Shown here: positions 1-9,416 of the stretch, piece after piece | Layout: every line of letters starts with the position of its first letter | How positions within the stretch are numbered: position 1 is the stretch's first letter | Assembly: GCF_900103875.1 (NCBI RefSeq) | Contig: NZ_LT629705.1 | Span: 6,209,001 to 6,273,000 of the forward strand | Direction: 5' to 3' | DNA from: Pseudomonas arsenicoxydans | GTDB taxonomy: Bacteria > Pseudomonadota > Gammaproteobacteria > Pseudomonadales > Pseudomonadaceae | Length of the DNA: 64,000 nt | Notes under the pieces: model-generated | Told to the model about the DNA's origin: nothing | Seen by the model: the letters and a program-made list of their open reading frames with translations, nothing else | Databases searched by the model: none | Program-made: the position numbers and the translations under genes

Positions 1-72
1 GAGGCGCAACATAGCGCCCGTCTGTCGCCTTGCCGTCTTCGGCTGGAGGCGTCCCAAATACCGAGGTTAGAC

Positions 73-1410
<1,338 letters not shown>

Positions 1411-1427
1411 ACGCAAAAAATACACAC

Positions 1428-1463
1428 AGCCCCGCTCTTTTGACGAGATGCGGGGCTTTTTTA
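1428..1463 (+). terminator. Intrinsic terminator after rimO
   Basis: An 8-bp GC-rich stem (AGCCCCGC paired with GCGGGGCT) with a 14-base loop is followed directly by a T run. It begins 18 bp after the rimO stop, so it ends rimO transcription before the acetyltransferase gene. Confidence 0.9.
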
Positions 1464-1522
1464 CGTCTATCGTTTTGTGGAGAAAGGACTCGCACAATCA
1501 ACGGTAAAAGGGGCAGCCGGCC

Positions 1523-1996
1523 ATGCGCCAACACTCGGTCATCCACACGCCGAAACAGAGCGACTACGAAGAACTCACCCGTGTATGGGAAGCCTCGGTG
1601 CGCGCCACCCATGACTTCCTGCCGAACAGCTACATCGAACTGCTGAGGAACCTGGTACTGACCCGCTACCTCGATGCAGTGATGCTGATCTGCACCAAGG
1701 ACACGCGCCAGCGCATCACCGGGTTTGCCGGGGTCGCCGCGGGCAAGATCGAAATGCTCTTCATTGACCCGGCCCATCGCGGCCAGGGTTTGGGCAAGCA
1801 GTTGCTGCGCTATGCCATGGAAAATTTGAACGCCGATGAGCTGGACGTCAACGAACAGAACCCGCAGGCGCTGGGTTTCTACTTCAAACAAGGCTTTGAG
1901 GTGATTGGTCGTTCGGAATTCGATGGCATGGGCCAGCCCTATCCGTTGTTGCATATGCGCTTGCGCCAGGCGCACCCATTGACGCGCAATGGCTGA
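1523..1996 (+). CDS. GNAT-family N-acetyltransferase, YjaB-like
   Basis: A 157-residue single-domain GNAT enzyme expected to transfer acetyl from acetyl-CoA; the acceptor is unknown. The acetyl-CoA loop is seen as H-R-G-Q-G-L-G-K around residues 90-97, with the motif-B stretch LDVNEQNPQALGFY after it. The ATHDFL and VNEQN motifs and the GRSExD...G-PYPLLH ending match the E. coli YjaB type. The ATG is preceded by an AGGGGCA ribosome site. It lies between rimO and the pseudouridine-synthase-like gene with its own spacing, so it is probably monocistronic. Confidence 0.85.
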   Translation: MRQHSVIHTPKQSDYEELTRVWEASVRATHDFLPNSYIELLRNLVLTRYLDAVMLICTKDTRQRITGFAGVAAGKIEMLFIDPAHRGQGLGKQLLRYAMENLNADELDVNEQNPQALGFYFKQGFEVIGRSEFDGMGQPYPLLHMRLRQAHPLTRNG

Positions 1997-2010
1997 CACA
2001 ACATCGAACA

Positions 2011-2032
2011 ATGTGGGAGCCAGCTCCCACAT
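2011..2032. repeat. REP-like palindrome (GTGGGAGC class)
   Basis: A 22-bp near-perfect inverted repeat, ATGTGGGAGC / GCTCCCACAT type, 15 bp downstream of the acetyltransferase stop. The same GTGGGAGC core recurs at 19416-19508 and 48266-48357, so it belongs to a dispersed repeat family. Confidence 0.8.
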
Positions 2033-2116
2033 TAAAAGCACATGCGGCAAATGGAGCCGGGATTAACCGGCGCCACGCAGGTACAATGCCCACCCCTTTT
2101 TTGTTACGGCCCTGTC

Positions 2117-2827
2117 ATGACTGACCCGATTCGTCTCTCCAAACGCCTCATCGAACTCGTCGGCTGTTCCCGTCGGGAGGCTGAGCTGTTCATCGAGGGC
2201 GGCTGGGTCACCGTGGACGGCGAAGTCATCGACGAGCCTCAGTTCAAGGTCGACACTCAGAAAGTCGAGCTCGACCCGGAGGCCAAGGCCACCGCGCCGG
2301 AGCCGGTGACCATTCTGTTCAACGTACCGGCCGGGATGGACGCGGAAACGGCGATGGCAACCATCAGCGCCGAGACCCTGAGCGAAGAACACCGCTTCAG
2401 CAAACGTCCGCTCAAGGGCCACTTCCTGCGGCTGACCGCCAGCACCGACCTGCAAGCCAACGCCAGCGGTCTGCTGGTGTTCACCCAGGACTGGAAGATC
2501 TTGCGCAAACTGACTGCCGATTCCGCCAAGATCGAGCAAGAGTATGTGGTCGAGGTTGAAGGCGACATGGTGGCTCACGGCCTCAACCGCCTGAACCATG
2601 GCCTGACTTACAAGGGCAAGGAACTGCCGCCGGTCAAGGCCAGCTGGCAGAACGAAAATCGCCTGCGCTTTGCGATGAAGAACCCACAACCGGGCGTGAT
2701 CGCCCTGTTTTGCCAAGCCGTCGGCCTGAAGGTCGTCGCCATCCGCCGCATCCGCATTGGCGGAGTGTCCATCGGTAAAGTGCCGCTGGGGCAATGGCGC
2801 TACCTGTCCGGCAAAGAAAAGTTCTAA
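2117..2827 (+). CDS. RsuA/RluF-family pseudouridine synthase-like protein, catalytic Asp replaced
   Basis: A 236-residue protein with an N-terminal S4 RNA-binding domain (about residues 5-50, R-L-S-K-R-L-I-E-L...SRREAE) and an RsuA-type catalytic fold. In the family the catalytic loop reads GRLD followed by xx(T/S)xGL. Here the matching stretch is T-D-L-Q-A-N-A-S-G-L (110-119), so residue 113 is Gln where the nucleophilic Asp should be. The only Asp nearby is two positions earlier (D111). The ATG at 2117 was chosen because the S4 domain begins there; an in-frame ATG at 2042 would add 25 unrelated residues. It may be an RNA-binding protein without pseudouridylation activity. Confidence 0.8.
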   Translation: MTDPIRLSKRLIELVGCSRREAELFIEGGWVTVDGEVIDEPQFKVDTQKVELDPEAKATAPEPVTILFNVPAGMDAETAMATISAETLSEEHRFSKRPLKGHFLRLTASTDLQANASGLLVFTQDWKILRKLTADSAKIEQEYVVEVEGDMVAHGLNRLNHGLTYKGKELPPVKASWQNENRLRFAMKNPQPGVIALFCQAVGLKVVAIRRIRIGGVSIGKVPLGQWRYLSGKEKF

Positions 2828-2902
2828 GACTTTTCACGCCGCCATACATTTCGGCGCCGCTGTTTATGCGGCGCCCACTGCTGAATATCAGGACTGCACA
2901 CC

Positions 2903-3370
2903 ATGATCCATAACGACGTACTGCGCAGCGTGCGCTACATGCTCGACATCAGCGACAAGAAAGTCATCGAGATCATCAAGCTCGGCGGCATGGACGTCAC
3001 CCTGGCAGACCTGCTGACCTACCTGGACAAGAAAGAGGAAGACGAAGAAGGCTTCGTGCGTTGCCCGGACGAAGTCATGGCGCATTTCCTCGACGGCCTG
3101 GTGATCTTCAAGCGCGGCAAGGACGAGAGCCGTCCACCGCAGCCGATTGAAGTGCCGGTGACCAACAACATCATCCTGAAAAAACTGCGCGTGGCCTTCG
3201 AACTCAAAGAAGACGATATGCACGCCATCCTCAAGGCGTCCGAGTTTCCGGTGTCCAAGCCCGAGCTGAGTGCGCTGTTCCGCAAGGTCGGCCACAGCAA
3301 TTACCGGGCGTGCGGCGACCAGTTGCTGCGCAACTTCCTCAAGGGGCTCACTCTTCGAGTGAGAGCGTAA
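2903..3370 (+). CDS. DUF1456 family protein (YehS-like)
   Basis: A 155-residue acidic protein made of two similar halves, each beginning with a short helix-rich motif: N-D-V-L-R-S-V-R-Y near residue 4 and N-I-I-L-K-K-L-R-V near residue 91. This duplication is typical of DUF1456/YehS proteins. Their function is unknown, and neither catalytic residues nor membrane segments are visible. It follows the pseudouridine-synthase-like gene by 75 bp and could be co-transcribed with it. Confidence 0.85.
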   Translation: MIHNDVLRSVRYMLDISDKKVIEIIKLGGMDVTLADLLTYLDKKEEDEEGFVRCPDEVMAHFLDGLVIFKRGKDESRPPQPIEVPVTNNIILKKLRVAFELKEDDMHAILKASEFPVSKPELSALFRKVGHSNYRACGDQLLRNFLKGLTLRVRA

Positions 3371-3380
3371 AGGCAGCTGC

Positions 3381-3413
3381 AAGCTGCAAGCGGATCGTGT
3401 CTGCTTGCAGCTT
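3381..3413. repeat. GCTGCAAGC inverted repeat
   Basis: An 11-bp perfect inverted repeat (AAGCTGCAAGC / GCTTGCAGCTT) with an 11-base loop, just downstream of the DUF1456 gene. Further copies of CAGCTTG flank it. It could form a transcript-end hairpin, but it has no T run. Confidence 0.7.
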
Positions 3414-3528
3414 GCAGCTTGAAACGTGCAGCTGGGCCGAATGGCCCCCCATTCCTCGCAAAAATAGTGGCTCCGCTTCCAGCGGCTGACGACTAGGGTG
3501 TAATGACCCTCAGCTCTCAGGATTCGCC

Positions 3529-4299
3529 ATGCACCCGTACTTTTCCCTGCAAGGCCGCACCGCTCTGGTGACCGGCGGCACCCGCGGTATCGGCAAGATG
3601 ATCGCCAAGGCCTACGTCGAGGCTGGCGCCAGCGTTTATGTATGTGCCCGTGATGCCGACGCCTGCCGGCAAACCGCCGATGAATTGAGCGCCTTTGGGG
3701 TTTGTCATGCGGTGGCTGCCAATCTGGCTCATGAGGAAGGCGTCCAGCAATTGGCGGCGCACCTGAGTGAACAGATCGGTCAACTGGACATTCTGGTGAA
3801 CAATGCTGGCACCACATGGGGCGCGCCGCTTGAGAGTTACCCGGTCAAGGGCTGGGAGAAAGTCATGCAGCTCAACGTGACGTCAGTGTTCAACTGCATC
3901 CAGCAGTTTTTGCCGTTGCTGCGAAAGGCCGGTTCACCAGCGAATCCGGCACGGATCATCAATATCGGTTCGGTGGCCGGGATTTCTTCCTTTGGTGAAG
4001 AGGCGTATGCCTATGGCCCGAGTAAAGCTGCCCTGCATCAACTGTCGCGAATCCTGGCCCGGGAACTGGTGAGCCAGCACATCAACGTCAACGTCATTGC
4101 GCCGGGCCGTTTCCCGAGCAAGATGACCCAGCACATCGGCAATGATGAGCAGGCACTGGCGAACGATACGGCACTGATTCCGATGAAGCGCTGGGGCCGG
4201 GAAGAAGAGATGGCGGCGCTGGCGATCAGCCTGGCGAGCACGGCGGGCGCGTATATGACCGGGAATATCATTCCGCTGGACGGTGGCTTTAGCCTCTGA
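3529..4299 (+). CDS. rhlG: RhlG-like SDR-family beta-ketoacyl reductase
   Basis: A 256-residue short-chain dehydrogenase/reductase. The nucleotide-binding motif TGGTRGIG is at 15-22 and NNAG at 91-94. The catalytic S148, Y162 and K166 are all present. The N-terminus MHPYFSLQGR and the overall sequence match P. aeruginosa RhlG, an NADPH-dependent 3-oxoacyl reductase proposed to act in rhamnolipid and PHA precursor supply. No rhlA, rhlB or phaC gene is nearby, so the physiological role here is open. The ATG follows a CAGGATTCGCC leader with a weak ribosome site. Confidence 0.85.
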   Translation: MHPYFSLQGRTALVTGGTRGIGKMIAKAYVEAGASVYVCARDADACRQTADELSAFGVCHAVAANLAHEEGVQQLAAHLSEQIGQLDILVNNAGTTWGAPLESYPVKGWEKVMQLNVTSVFNCIQQFLPLLRKAGSPANPARIINIGSVAGISSFGEEAYAYGPSKAALHQLSRILARELVSQHINVNVIAPGRFPSKMTQHIGNDEQALANDTALIPMKRWGREEEMAALAISLASTAGAYMTGNIIPLDGGFSL

Positions 4300-4304
4300 T
4301 CCGC

Positions 4305-4433
4305 ATGATCGTTCCCACACTGATCGTTCCCATGCTCTGCGTGGGAATGCAGCCCGGGACGCTCCGCGTCCCAAAAGCGGACGCAGAGCGTCCATTGAAG
4401 CATTCCCACACAGAGCGTGGGAACGATCTTAGG
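4305..4433. repeat. Compound inverted repeat (GATCGTTCCCAC...GTGGGAACGATC)
   Basis: About 130 bp of nested inverted repeats. The outer arms are GATCGTTCCCA / GTGGGAACGATC, the middle arms GCGTGGGAATGC / GCATTCCCACAC, and the inner arms GGGACGCTCCGCGTCC. This is a dispersed non-coding repeat type of fluorescent pseudomonads. It fills the gap between rhlG and trmO. Confidence 0.75.
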
Positions 4434-4476
4434 GTGGGTTATCATGCCCGCCTCTTACCCGCTTCGACCCCAGACC

Positions 4477-5187
4477 ATGACCTACAGCGTTTCCCCCATC
4501 GGCTTCGTGCGCTCCTGCTTCAAGGAGAAATTCGCCATACCGCGCCAACCGCAACTGGCCCCGGCCGCTCGCGGCGTGCTGGAGTTGGTGGCACCGTTCG
4601 ATCAAGGTGACGCGGTGCAAGGTCTGGAGCAGGTCAGCCATGTCTGGCTGTTGTTCCTGTTTCATCAAGCCCTTGAAGAAAAACCACGCCTGAAAGTCCG
4701 CCCGCCTCGTCTGGGCGGCAACAAATCCATGGGCGTATTTGCCACCCGCGCGACGCATCGGCCCAATGGCATCGGTCAATCCGTGGTGAAGCTGGACAAG
4801 GTCGAAGCCAATCGGTTGTGGATCTCGGGAATAGACCTGCTCGACGGCACGCCGATTCTCGACATCAAACCGTATGTACCTTACGCGGACATCATCGACA
4901 CGGCCTCCAATAGCATCGCCAGCGCTGCGCCATCGTTGATTCCCGTGCTTTGGACGGACTCAGCGCTGCAACAGGCTCATAGCCATGCTCAGCGTCTTGA
5001 AGAGCCATTGGTGGCACTGATCGAGCAATGCCTGGCACAAGACCCACGGCCGGCGTACCAGATTCCTGCGCCAGAGCGCGAATACGGGGCGCAATTCTGG
5101 GATCTGGATGTGCGCTGGCATTATCCCGAGGCTGGCGTAATCCGCGTCCTTGAAGTCATCCCCGCCTCCGTAGGAGCTGTCGAGTGA
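4477..5187 (+). CDS. trmO: tRNA m6t6A37 methyltransferase TrmO (TsaA family)
   Basis: SAM-dependent methylation of t6A37 in ACU/ACC-reading threonine tRNAs. The 236 residues start with the family-typical SPIGFVRS. The TsaA core includes R-P-P-R-L-G-G-N and F-A-T-R-A-T-H-R-P-N-G-I-G. The ATG at 4477 fits the family start; an in-frame upstream ATG at 4417 lies inside the preceding repeat. The last residues (V-G-A-V-E-stop) are encoded by the left arm of the large palindrome at 5170-5270, so the repeat has supplied the C-terminus and stop codon. Confidence 0.9.
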   Translation: MTYSVSPIGFVRSCFKEKFAIPRQPQLAPAARGVLELVAPFDQGDAVQGLEQVSHVWLLFLFHQALEEKPRLKVRPPRLGGNKSMGVFATRATHRPNGIGQSVVKLDKVEANRLWISGIDLLDGTPILDIKPYVPYADIIDTASNSIASAAPSLIPVLWTDSALQQAHSHAQRLEEPLVALIEQCLAQDPRPAYQIPAPEREYGAQFWDLDVRWHYPEAGVIRVLEVIPASVGAVE

Positions 5188-5270
5188 AACGAGGCTGCGA
5201 TCTTTTGATCTTGTTTTTCAAAAAGACAAGATCAAAAGATCGCAGCCTCGTTTCACTCGACAGCTCCTAC
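5170..5270. repeat. 101-bp palindrome, ~45-bp arms (REP-doublet-like)
   Basis: The left arm starts GTAGGAGCTGTCGAGTGAAA, and the right arm is its near-exact reverse complement ending CGACAGCTCCTAC. About 10 bases separate the arms. The left arm overlaps the last codons of trmO. The same arm sequence occurs twice, in opposed orientation, at 41467-41558. It is a REPIN-style mobile inverted repeat. Confidence 0.9.
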
Positions 5271-5300
5271 ATAGCTCCCGCAAGGTTTGTGACGGGCATA

Positions 5301-5337
5301 AAAAACCCCCATTGCCTGCAAGGGCAATGGGGGTTTT
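5301..5337 (-). terminator. Intrinsic terminator after fpr
   Basis: The stem AACCCCCATTGCC / GGCAATGGGGGTT with a short loop and T/A runs on both sides lies 10 bp beyond the fpr stop. It can work in both directions and so also blocks read-through from trmO. Confidence 0.9.
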
Positions 5338-5346
5338 CAGGTGTGC

Positions 5347-6126
5347 TTACTTCTCGACGAACGCACGCTCGATCAGGTAGTCACCCGGCTCGCGCATCCG
5401 CGGCGAAACCTTCAAACCGAAGCTGTTCAGTACTTCGCTGGTCTCGTCGAGCATGCTCGGGCTGCCGCACAGCATGGCGCGGTCGTCCTGCGGGTTGATC
5501 GGTGGCAGACCGATGTCGCTGAACAGCTTGCCGCTGCGCATAAGGTCGGTCAGGCGACCTTCGTTCTCGAACGGCTCGCGGGTCACGGTCGGGTAGTAGA
5601 TCAACTTGTCACGCAGCGCTTCGCCGAAGAACTCGTTCTGCGGCAGGTGCTCGGTGATGAACTCGCGGTAAGCGACTTCATTGACGTACCGTACGCCGTG
5701 GCACAGGATCACTTTTTCGAAACGCTCGTAGGTTTCCGGGTCCTGGATGACGCTCATGAACGGCGCCAGACCGGTACCGGTGCTGAGCAGGTACAAATGT
5801 TTGCCAGGCTTCAAGTCATCCAGCACCAGCGTGCCGGTAGGCTTCTTGCTGATGATGATCTCGTCGCCTTCCTTCAGATGCTGCAACTGGGAGGTCAGCG
5901 GGCCATCAGGCACCTTGATGCTGAAGAACTCGAGATGCTCTTCCCAGTTCGGGCTGGCAATCGAGTACGCGCGCATGAGTGGCCGGCCGTTGGGCTGCTG
6001 CAGGCCGATCATCACGAACTGACCGTTCTCGAAGCGCAGGCCCGGATCGCGGGTGCACTTGAAGCTGAACAGAGTGTCGTTCCAGTGGTGAACACTGAGG
6101 ACACGCTCGTGGTTCATGTTGCTCAT
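5347..6126 (-). CDS. fpr: Ferredoxin--NADP+ reductase
   Basis: A 259-residue flavoprotein that exchanges electrons between NADPH and ferredoxin/flavodoxin. The FAD-binding motif RAYSIASP is at 52-59, the NADPH-binding loop STGTGLAPF at 115-123, and the typical C-terminus is AFVEK. The ATG at 6126 (MSNMNHERVLS) matches Pseudomonas Fpr; the longer frame starting at 6183 adds 19 residues of intergenic sequence. It is divergent from the LysR gene finR across 121 bp, the known Pseudomonas arrangement in which FinR controls fpr in response to superoxide. Confidence 0.96.
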   Translation of the reverse strand: MSNMNHERVLSVHHWNDTLFSFKCTRDPGLRFENGQFVMIGLQQPNGRPLMRAYSIASPNWEEHLEFFSIKVPDGPLTSQLQHLKEGDEIIISKKPTGTLVLDDLKPGKHLYLLSTGTGLAPFMSVIQDPETYERFEKVILCHGVRYVNEVAYREFITEHLPQNEFFGEALRDKLIYYPTVTREPFENEGRLTDLMRSGKLFSDIGLPPINPQDDRAMLCGSPSMLDETSEVLNSFGLKVSPRMREPGDYLIERAFVEK

Positions 6127-6247
6127 GTACGTGGGACTCCTGGAGATTTGCCTGCGCCGATGATGTGCGCAATTGCATCGCATTCTAATGGCAGCGACAA
6201 TATCTGTTAAATGGATTATTAAGATAAGGGTTATCGGTTATATAGAT

Positions 6248-7174
6248 ATGCGATTTACTCTCCGTCAACTTCAAGTATTCGTCGCCGTCGCCCAGCAGGA
6301 AAGCGTATCCCGTGCCGCGGGCTTGCTCAACCTCTCGCAATCGGCGGCGAGCACCTCGATCACCGAGCTAGAGCGCCAGTCCAGCTGCCAGCTGTTCGAC
6401 CGCGCCGGCAAACGGCTGAGCCTTAACGCCTTGGGCAAACAGCTATTGCCGCAAGCTGTGGCGCTGCTCGATCAGGCCAAGGAAATCGAAGACCTGCTCA
6501 ACGGCAAGTCCGGTTTCGGCTCCCTGGCAGTCGGCGCGACCCTGACCATCGGCAATTACCTGGCGACGTTGCTGATCGGCAGCTTCATGCAGCTCCATCC
6601 CGAAAGCCAGGTGAAGCTGCATGTACAGAACACAGCCAATATCGTGCAACAAGTCGCCCACTACGAAATTGATCTGGGTCTAATCGAAGGCGACTGCAGC
6701 CACCCGGACATCGAAGTGCAAAGTTGGGTCGAGGATGAACTGGTGGTGTTTTGTGCGCCTCAGCATCCACTGGCCAAGCGCGGGAAGGCGAGCATGGAGG
6801 AGCTGACCCACGAGGCGTGGATCCTGCGCGAGCAAGGCTCTGGCACACGGCTGACCTTCGATCAGGCGATGCGTCACCATCGCAGCGCGCTCAATATCCG
6901 ACTCGAGCTGGAACACACCGAAGCGATCAAACGCGCGGTAGAGTCAGGATTGGGGATTGGCTGTATTTCGAGATTGGCACTGCGCGATGCCTTCCGCCGC
7001 GGCAGTCTGGTGCCGGTGGAAACGCCAGATCTGGACCTGGCGCGACAGTTCTATTTCATCTGGCACAAACAGAAATATCAGACTTCGGCGATGCGCGAGT
7101 TTCTCGACCTGTGCCGCGCTTTCACCGCCGGGGTGCAGCGCAGCGACGAGATCGTCCTGCCCACCATCGCTTAA
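6248..7174 (+). CDS. finR: LysR-family regulator FinR
   Basis: A 308-residue LysR-type regulator. The N-terminal winged helix-turn-helix spans about residues 1-60 (LRQLQVFVAVAQQESVSRAA...SQSAASTSI), and a substrate-binding-like effector domain begins near residue 90. Its divergence from fpr identifies it as FinR, the activator of fpr in Pseudomonas. The start at 6248 (MRFTLRQL) is the canonical LysR start; upstream in-frame codons lie in the promoter region. Its stop overlaps the convergent dgkA stop by a few bases. Confidence 0.9.
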   Translation: MRFTLRQLQVFVAVAQQESVSRAAGLLNLSQSAASTSITELERQSSCQLFDRAGKRLSLNALGKQLLPQAVALLDQAKEIEDLLNGKSGFGSLAVGATLTIGNYLATLLIGSFMQLHPESQVKLHVQNTANIVQQVAHYEIDLGLIEGDCSHPDIEVQSWVEDELVVFCAPQHPLAKRGKASMEELTHEAWILREQGSGTRLTFDQAMRHHRSALNIRLELEHTEAIKRAVESGLGIGCISRLALRDAFRRGSLVPVETPDLDLARQFYFIWHKQKYQTSAMREFLDLCRAFTAGVQRSDEIVLPTIA

Positions 7175-7533
7175 AGCAGAATCACTGCCCACACCAGCGC
7201 GATCATGCTCAGCGCCACGAGCTGAGCGGCACTGCCCATGTCCTTGGCGTTCTTGGACAGCGGGTGCAACTCAAGGGAAATGCGGTCGATGGCCGCTTCC
7301 ACGGCCGAATTGAGCAATTCGACAATCAACGCCAACAGGCAGACCGCGATCAGCAACGCCTGCTCGACACGGCTGACGTTCAGAAAGAACGAAAGCGGGA
7401 TCAGGATGACATTCAGCAGCACCAGTTGCCGAAAAGCCGCTTCGCCGGTAAAGGCTGCGCGCAGGCCGTCCAGTGAGTAACCGGAGGCGTTAAGGATACG
7501 TTTTAGGCCGGTTTGGCCTTTGAAAGGTGACAT
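7171..7533 (-). CDS. dgkA: Diacylglycerol kinase
   Basis: A 120-residue integral membrane kinase that phosphorylates diacylglycerol to phosphatidate. Three hydrophobic helices are visible (about 36-52, 58-75 and 100-119). The conserved active-site stretch VELLNSAVEAAID is at about 70-82, followed by the A-K-D-M-G-S-A-A motif. It is convergent with finR, with the stop codons overlapping, and lies downstream of erdR as in P. aeruginosa. Confidence 0.94.
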   Translation of the reverse strand: MSPFKGQTGLKRILNASGYSLDGLRAAFTGEAAFRQLVLLNVILIPLSFFLNVSRVEQALLIAVCLLALIVELLNSAVEAAIDRISLELHPLSKNAKDMGSAAQLVALSMIALVWAVILL

Positions 7534-7608
7534 AGAGTGGGCAACTGACCAAAAAAGAGTGGGAAAGCTAGATCAACCAAAGTCAAAAAAGCGTGAATAA
7601 GCCAATAC

Positions 7609-8259
7609 TCAGTGGCTCGAAATTGACTCAAGTTGTTGCAGAAGCAATGCAGCCTGGGTGCGAGTACGCACATTCAGCTTACGAAAAATCGCCGTGACAT
7701 GCGCCTTGATCGTCGCTTCGGAAACGCTCAGCTCGTAAGCAATCTGCTTGTTCAGCAAGCCCTCACAGACCATGGTCAACACCCGGAACTGCTGGGGCGT
7801 CAGGCTGGCAAGGCCTTCACTGGCAGCCTTGGCTTCAGCGGAAACACTGACCGCTTCGAAGGCTTGAGGCGGCCAGAACACATCACCGTCGAGTACCGCG
7901 CGAACGGCTTTCTGGATGACACTCAGGTCACTGGACTTGGGAATGAAGCCACTGGCGCCAAATTCGCGGGACTTCACCATGATCGAGGCCTCTTCCTGGG
8001 CCGAAACCATGACCACCGGAATCTGCGGGTACTGGCCGCGCAACAGCACCAGCCCGGAAAAACCATAAGCCCCCGGCATGTTGAGGTCCAGCAGCACAAG
8101 ATCCCAATCGGCCTTTTCGTCCAGACGGGTTTCCAGCTCGGCAATGCTTGCCACTTCCACCAGACGGGCATCCGGGCCAAGGCCCAGGGTCAACGCTTGA
8201 TGCAGCGCGCTACGAAAAAGAGGGTGATCATCGGCAATCAGGATTTCGTATGTGGCCAT
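7609..8259 (-). CDS. erdR: LuxR-type response regulator ErdR
   Basis: A 216-residue NarL/FixJ response regulator. The receiver domain has the acidic pair D10-D11 and the phospho-acceptor D58 (L-V-L-L-D-L-N-M-P-G). A C-terminal LuxR helix-turn-helix (LTPQQFRVLTMVCEGLLNKQIA) ends the protein. No histidine kinase is adjacent. Sequence and position next to dgkA match P. aeruginosa ErdR, an orphan regulator linked to ethanol/acetate metabolism. Confidence 0.88.
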   Translation of the reverse strand: MATYEILIADDHPLFRSALHQALTLGLGPDARLVEVASIAELETRLDEKADWDLVLLDLNMPGAYGFSGLVLLRGQYPQIPVVMVSAQEEASIMVKSREFGASGFIPKSSDLSVIQKAVRAVLDGDVFWPPQAFEAVSVSAEAKAASEGLASLTPQQFRVLTMVCEGLLNKQIAYELSVSEATIKAHVTAIFRKLNVRTRTQAALLLQQLESISSH

Positions 8260-8468
8260 TTTTCAAATGATCCTGTTTTTCAAACAACTCTAGGTGCAGC
8301 CACGCAGATGCACCAACAGGGCACGTTCAACGCCAATCACATGGCTAGTCACGTAAAAATACGGCGTATCAAACAATGGCCGCGCCCCAATCGGCGCCAA
8401 GCATGCCCAGCGAAACCGGGGTGGTCAAGATACATAACCGGTACAGTTCTTTGCAGTATGGGCGACAA

Positions 8469-9227
8469 TCAGGACATGACGGGGACGTCGTTATGAACAA
8501 ATGGCATCAGCTCGGCGTGGGCCGGTGTGGCGAGGTTCATGTCCAGCTGGTTTTTCGCGTCCAGATAATGCTGACTGAACACGTCGAAATAAGCGTCCAG
8601 CGCTGACGCGGCCTCGGTATCACCGGCCAGATCGAGACACAGCGCAGCCACTTCAGCAGTGCACAAATGTTCGCTGCGGGTCGAACGGCGCAGTCGATAA
8701 CGTGACAGCTTCTCGGGCAGCAGGCTCAAGATCGGCAAGCGATCAAAATATGGGCTCTTGCGAAAGATCTTCCGGGCTTCGGTCCAGGTCGCGTCCAGCA
8801 GAATGAACAGCGGACGCTTGCCGCTATCGGTCTCGACGCTGTTGGTGACGCGCTCGGGCTCAACGTATTCGCCCGGAAAGACCAGATACGGCTGCCATTG
8901 CGGATCGGACAACAGCGCCAACAGTTGCTGATCGACTTCGGTACGCGACCAGATGAACGCATGGTTATCGCGCACCACATCGGCAATCAGCCAACCGGTG
9001 TTGCTTGGCTTGAACACTTCTTTGTTGGTCATGATCAGGCACACGCCCGAGCGGGCCTCGACCAACGGGCGCCAGGCACACAAACAATGACTTTCAATCA
9101 CGCGGCAATCACGGCATCGCGGCGCCCTCCAGCCACGGGCCTGGATCGGCTTGATGCCCTCCTCTTCTCGCTGATCGCGCAAGCGGGCGACGGCATTTGC
9201 GGCAAAGCGCGGGGTGACAGGGTTCAT
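8469..9227 (-). CDS. tapT: tRNA-uridine aminocarboxypropyltransferase (DTW domain, TapT/YfiP)
   Basis: A 252-residue DTW-domain protein. This family transfers the 3-amino-3-carboxypropyl group of SAM to a uridine in tRNA (acp3U47). A Cys cluster CRDC...CLC sits near residue 38, and the signature D-A-T-W-T-E-A is in the middle. The start at MNPVTPRF was chosen over an ATG four codons upstream, so it is uncertain by 12 bp. It stands alone on the minus strand. Confidence 0.85.
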   Translation of the reverse strand: MNPVTPRFAANAVARLRDQREEEGIKPIQARGWRAPRCRDCRVIESHCLCAWRPLVEARSGVCLIMTNKEVFKPSNTGWLIADVVRDNHAFIWSRTEVDQQLLALLSDPQWQPYLVFPGEYVEPERVTNSVETDSGKRPLFILLDATWTEARKIFRKSPYFDRLPILSLLPEKLSRYRLRRSTRSEHLCTAEVAALCLDLAGDTEAASALDAYFDVFSQHYLDAKNQLDMNLATPAHAELMPFVHNDVPVMS

Positions 9228-9416
9228 CGCAGGCGGCACCGCTGGGGATGGAAAATCGACACGAAAAACACTCGCAAGGGCAAAAAGTCGCGGCAGTTTA
9301 TCAGAGCAGCCGGTGCAAGCCTGTACCGCCCAGAGCTCCTCCCCTATAATTCGCCGCCACTGAACGCACAGTCATGTGACGGGTCGAACCACCAGTCACT
9401 GAACCAGGAGAGTTTC

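Noticed and set aside
5347..6183. A longer Fpr starting at 6183
   Set aside because: The extra 19 residues come from the fpr-finR promoter region, and the family starts at MSN(M/L)N, which is at 6126.
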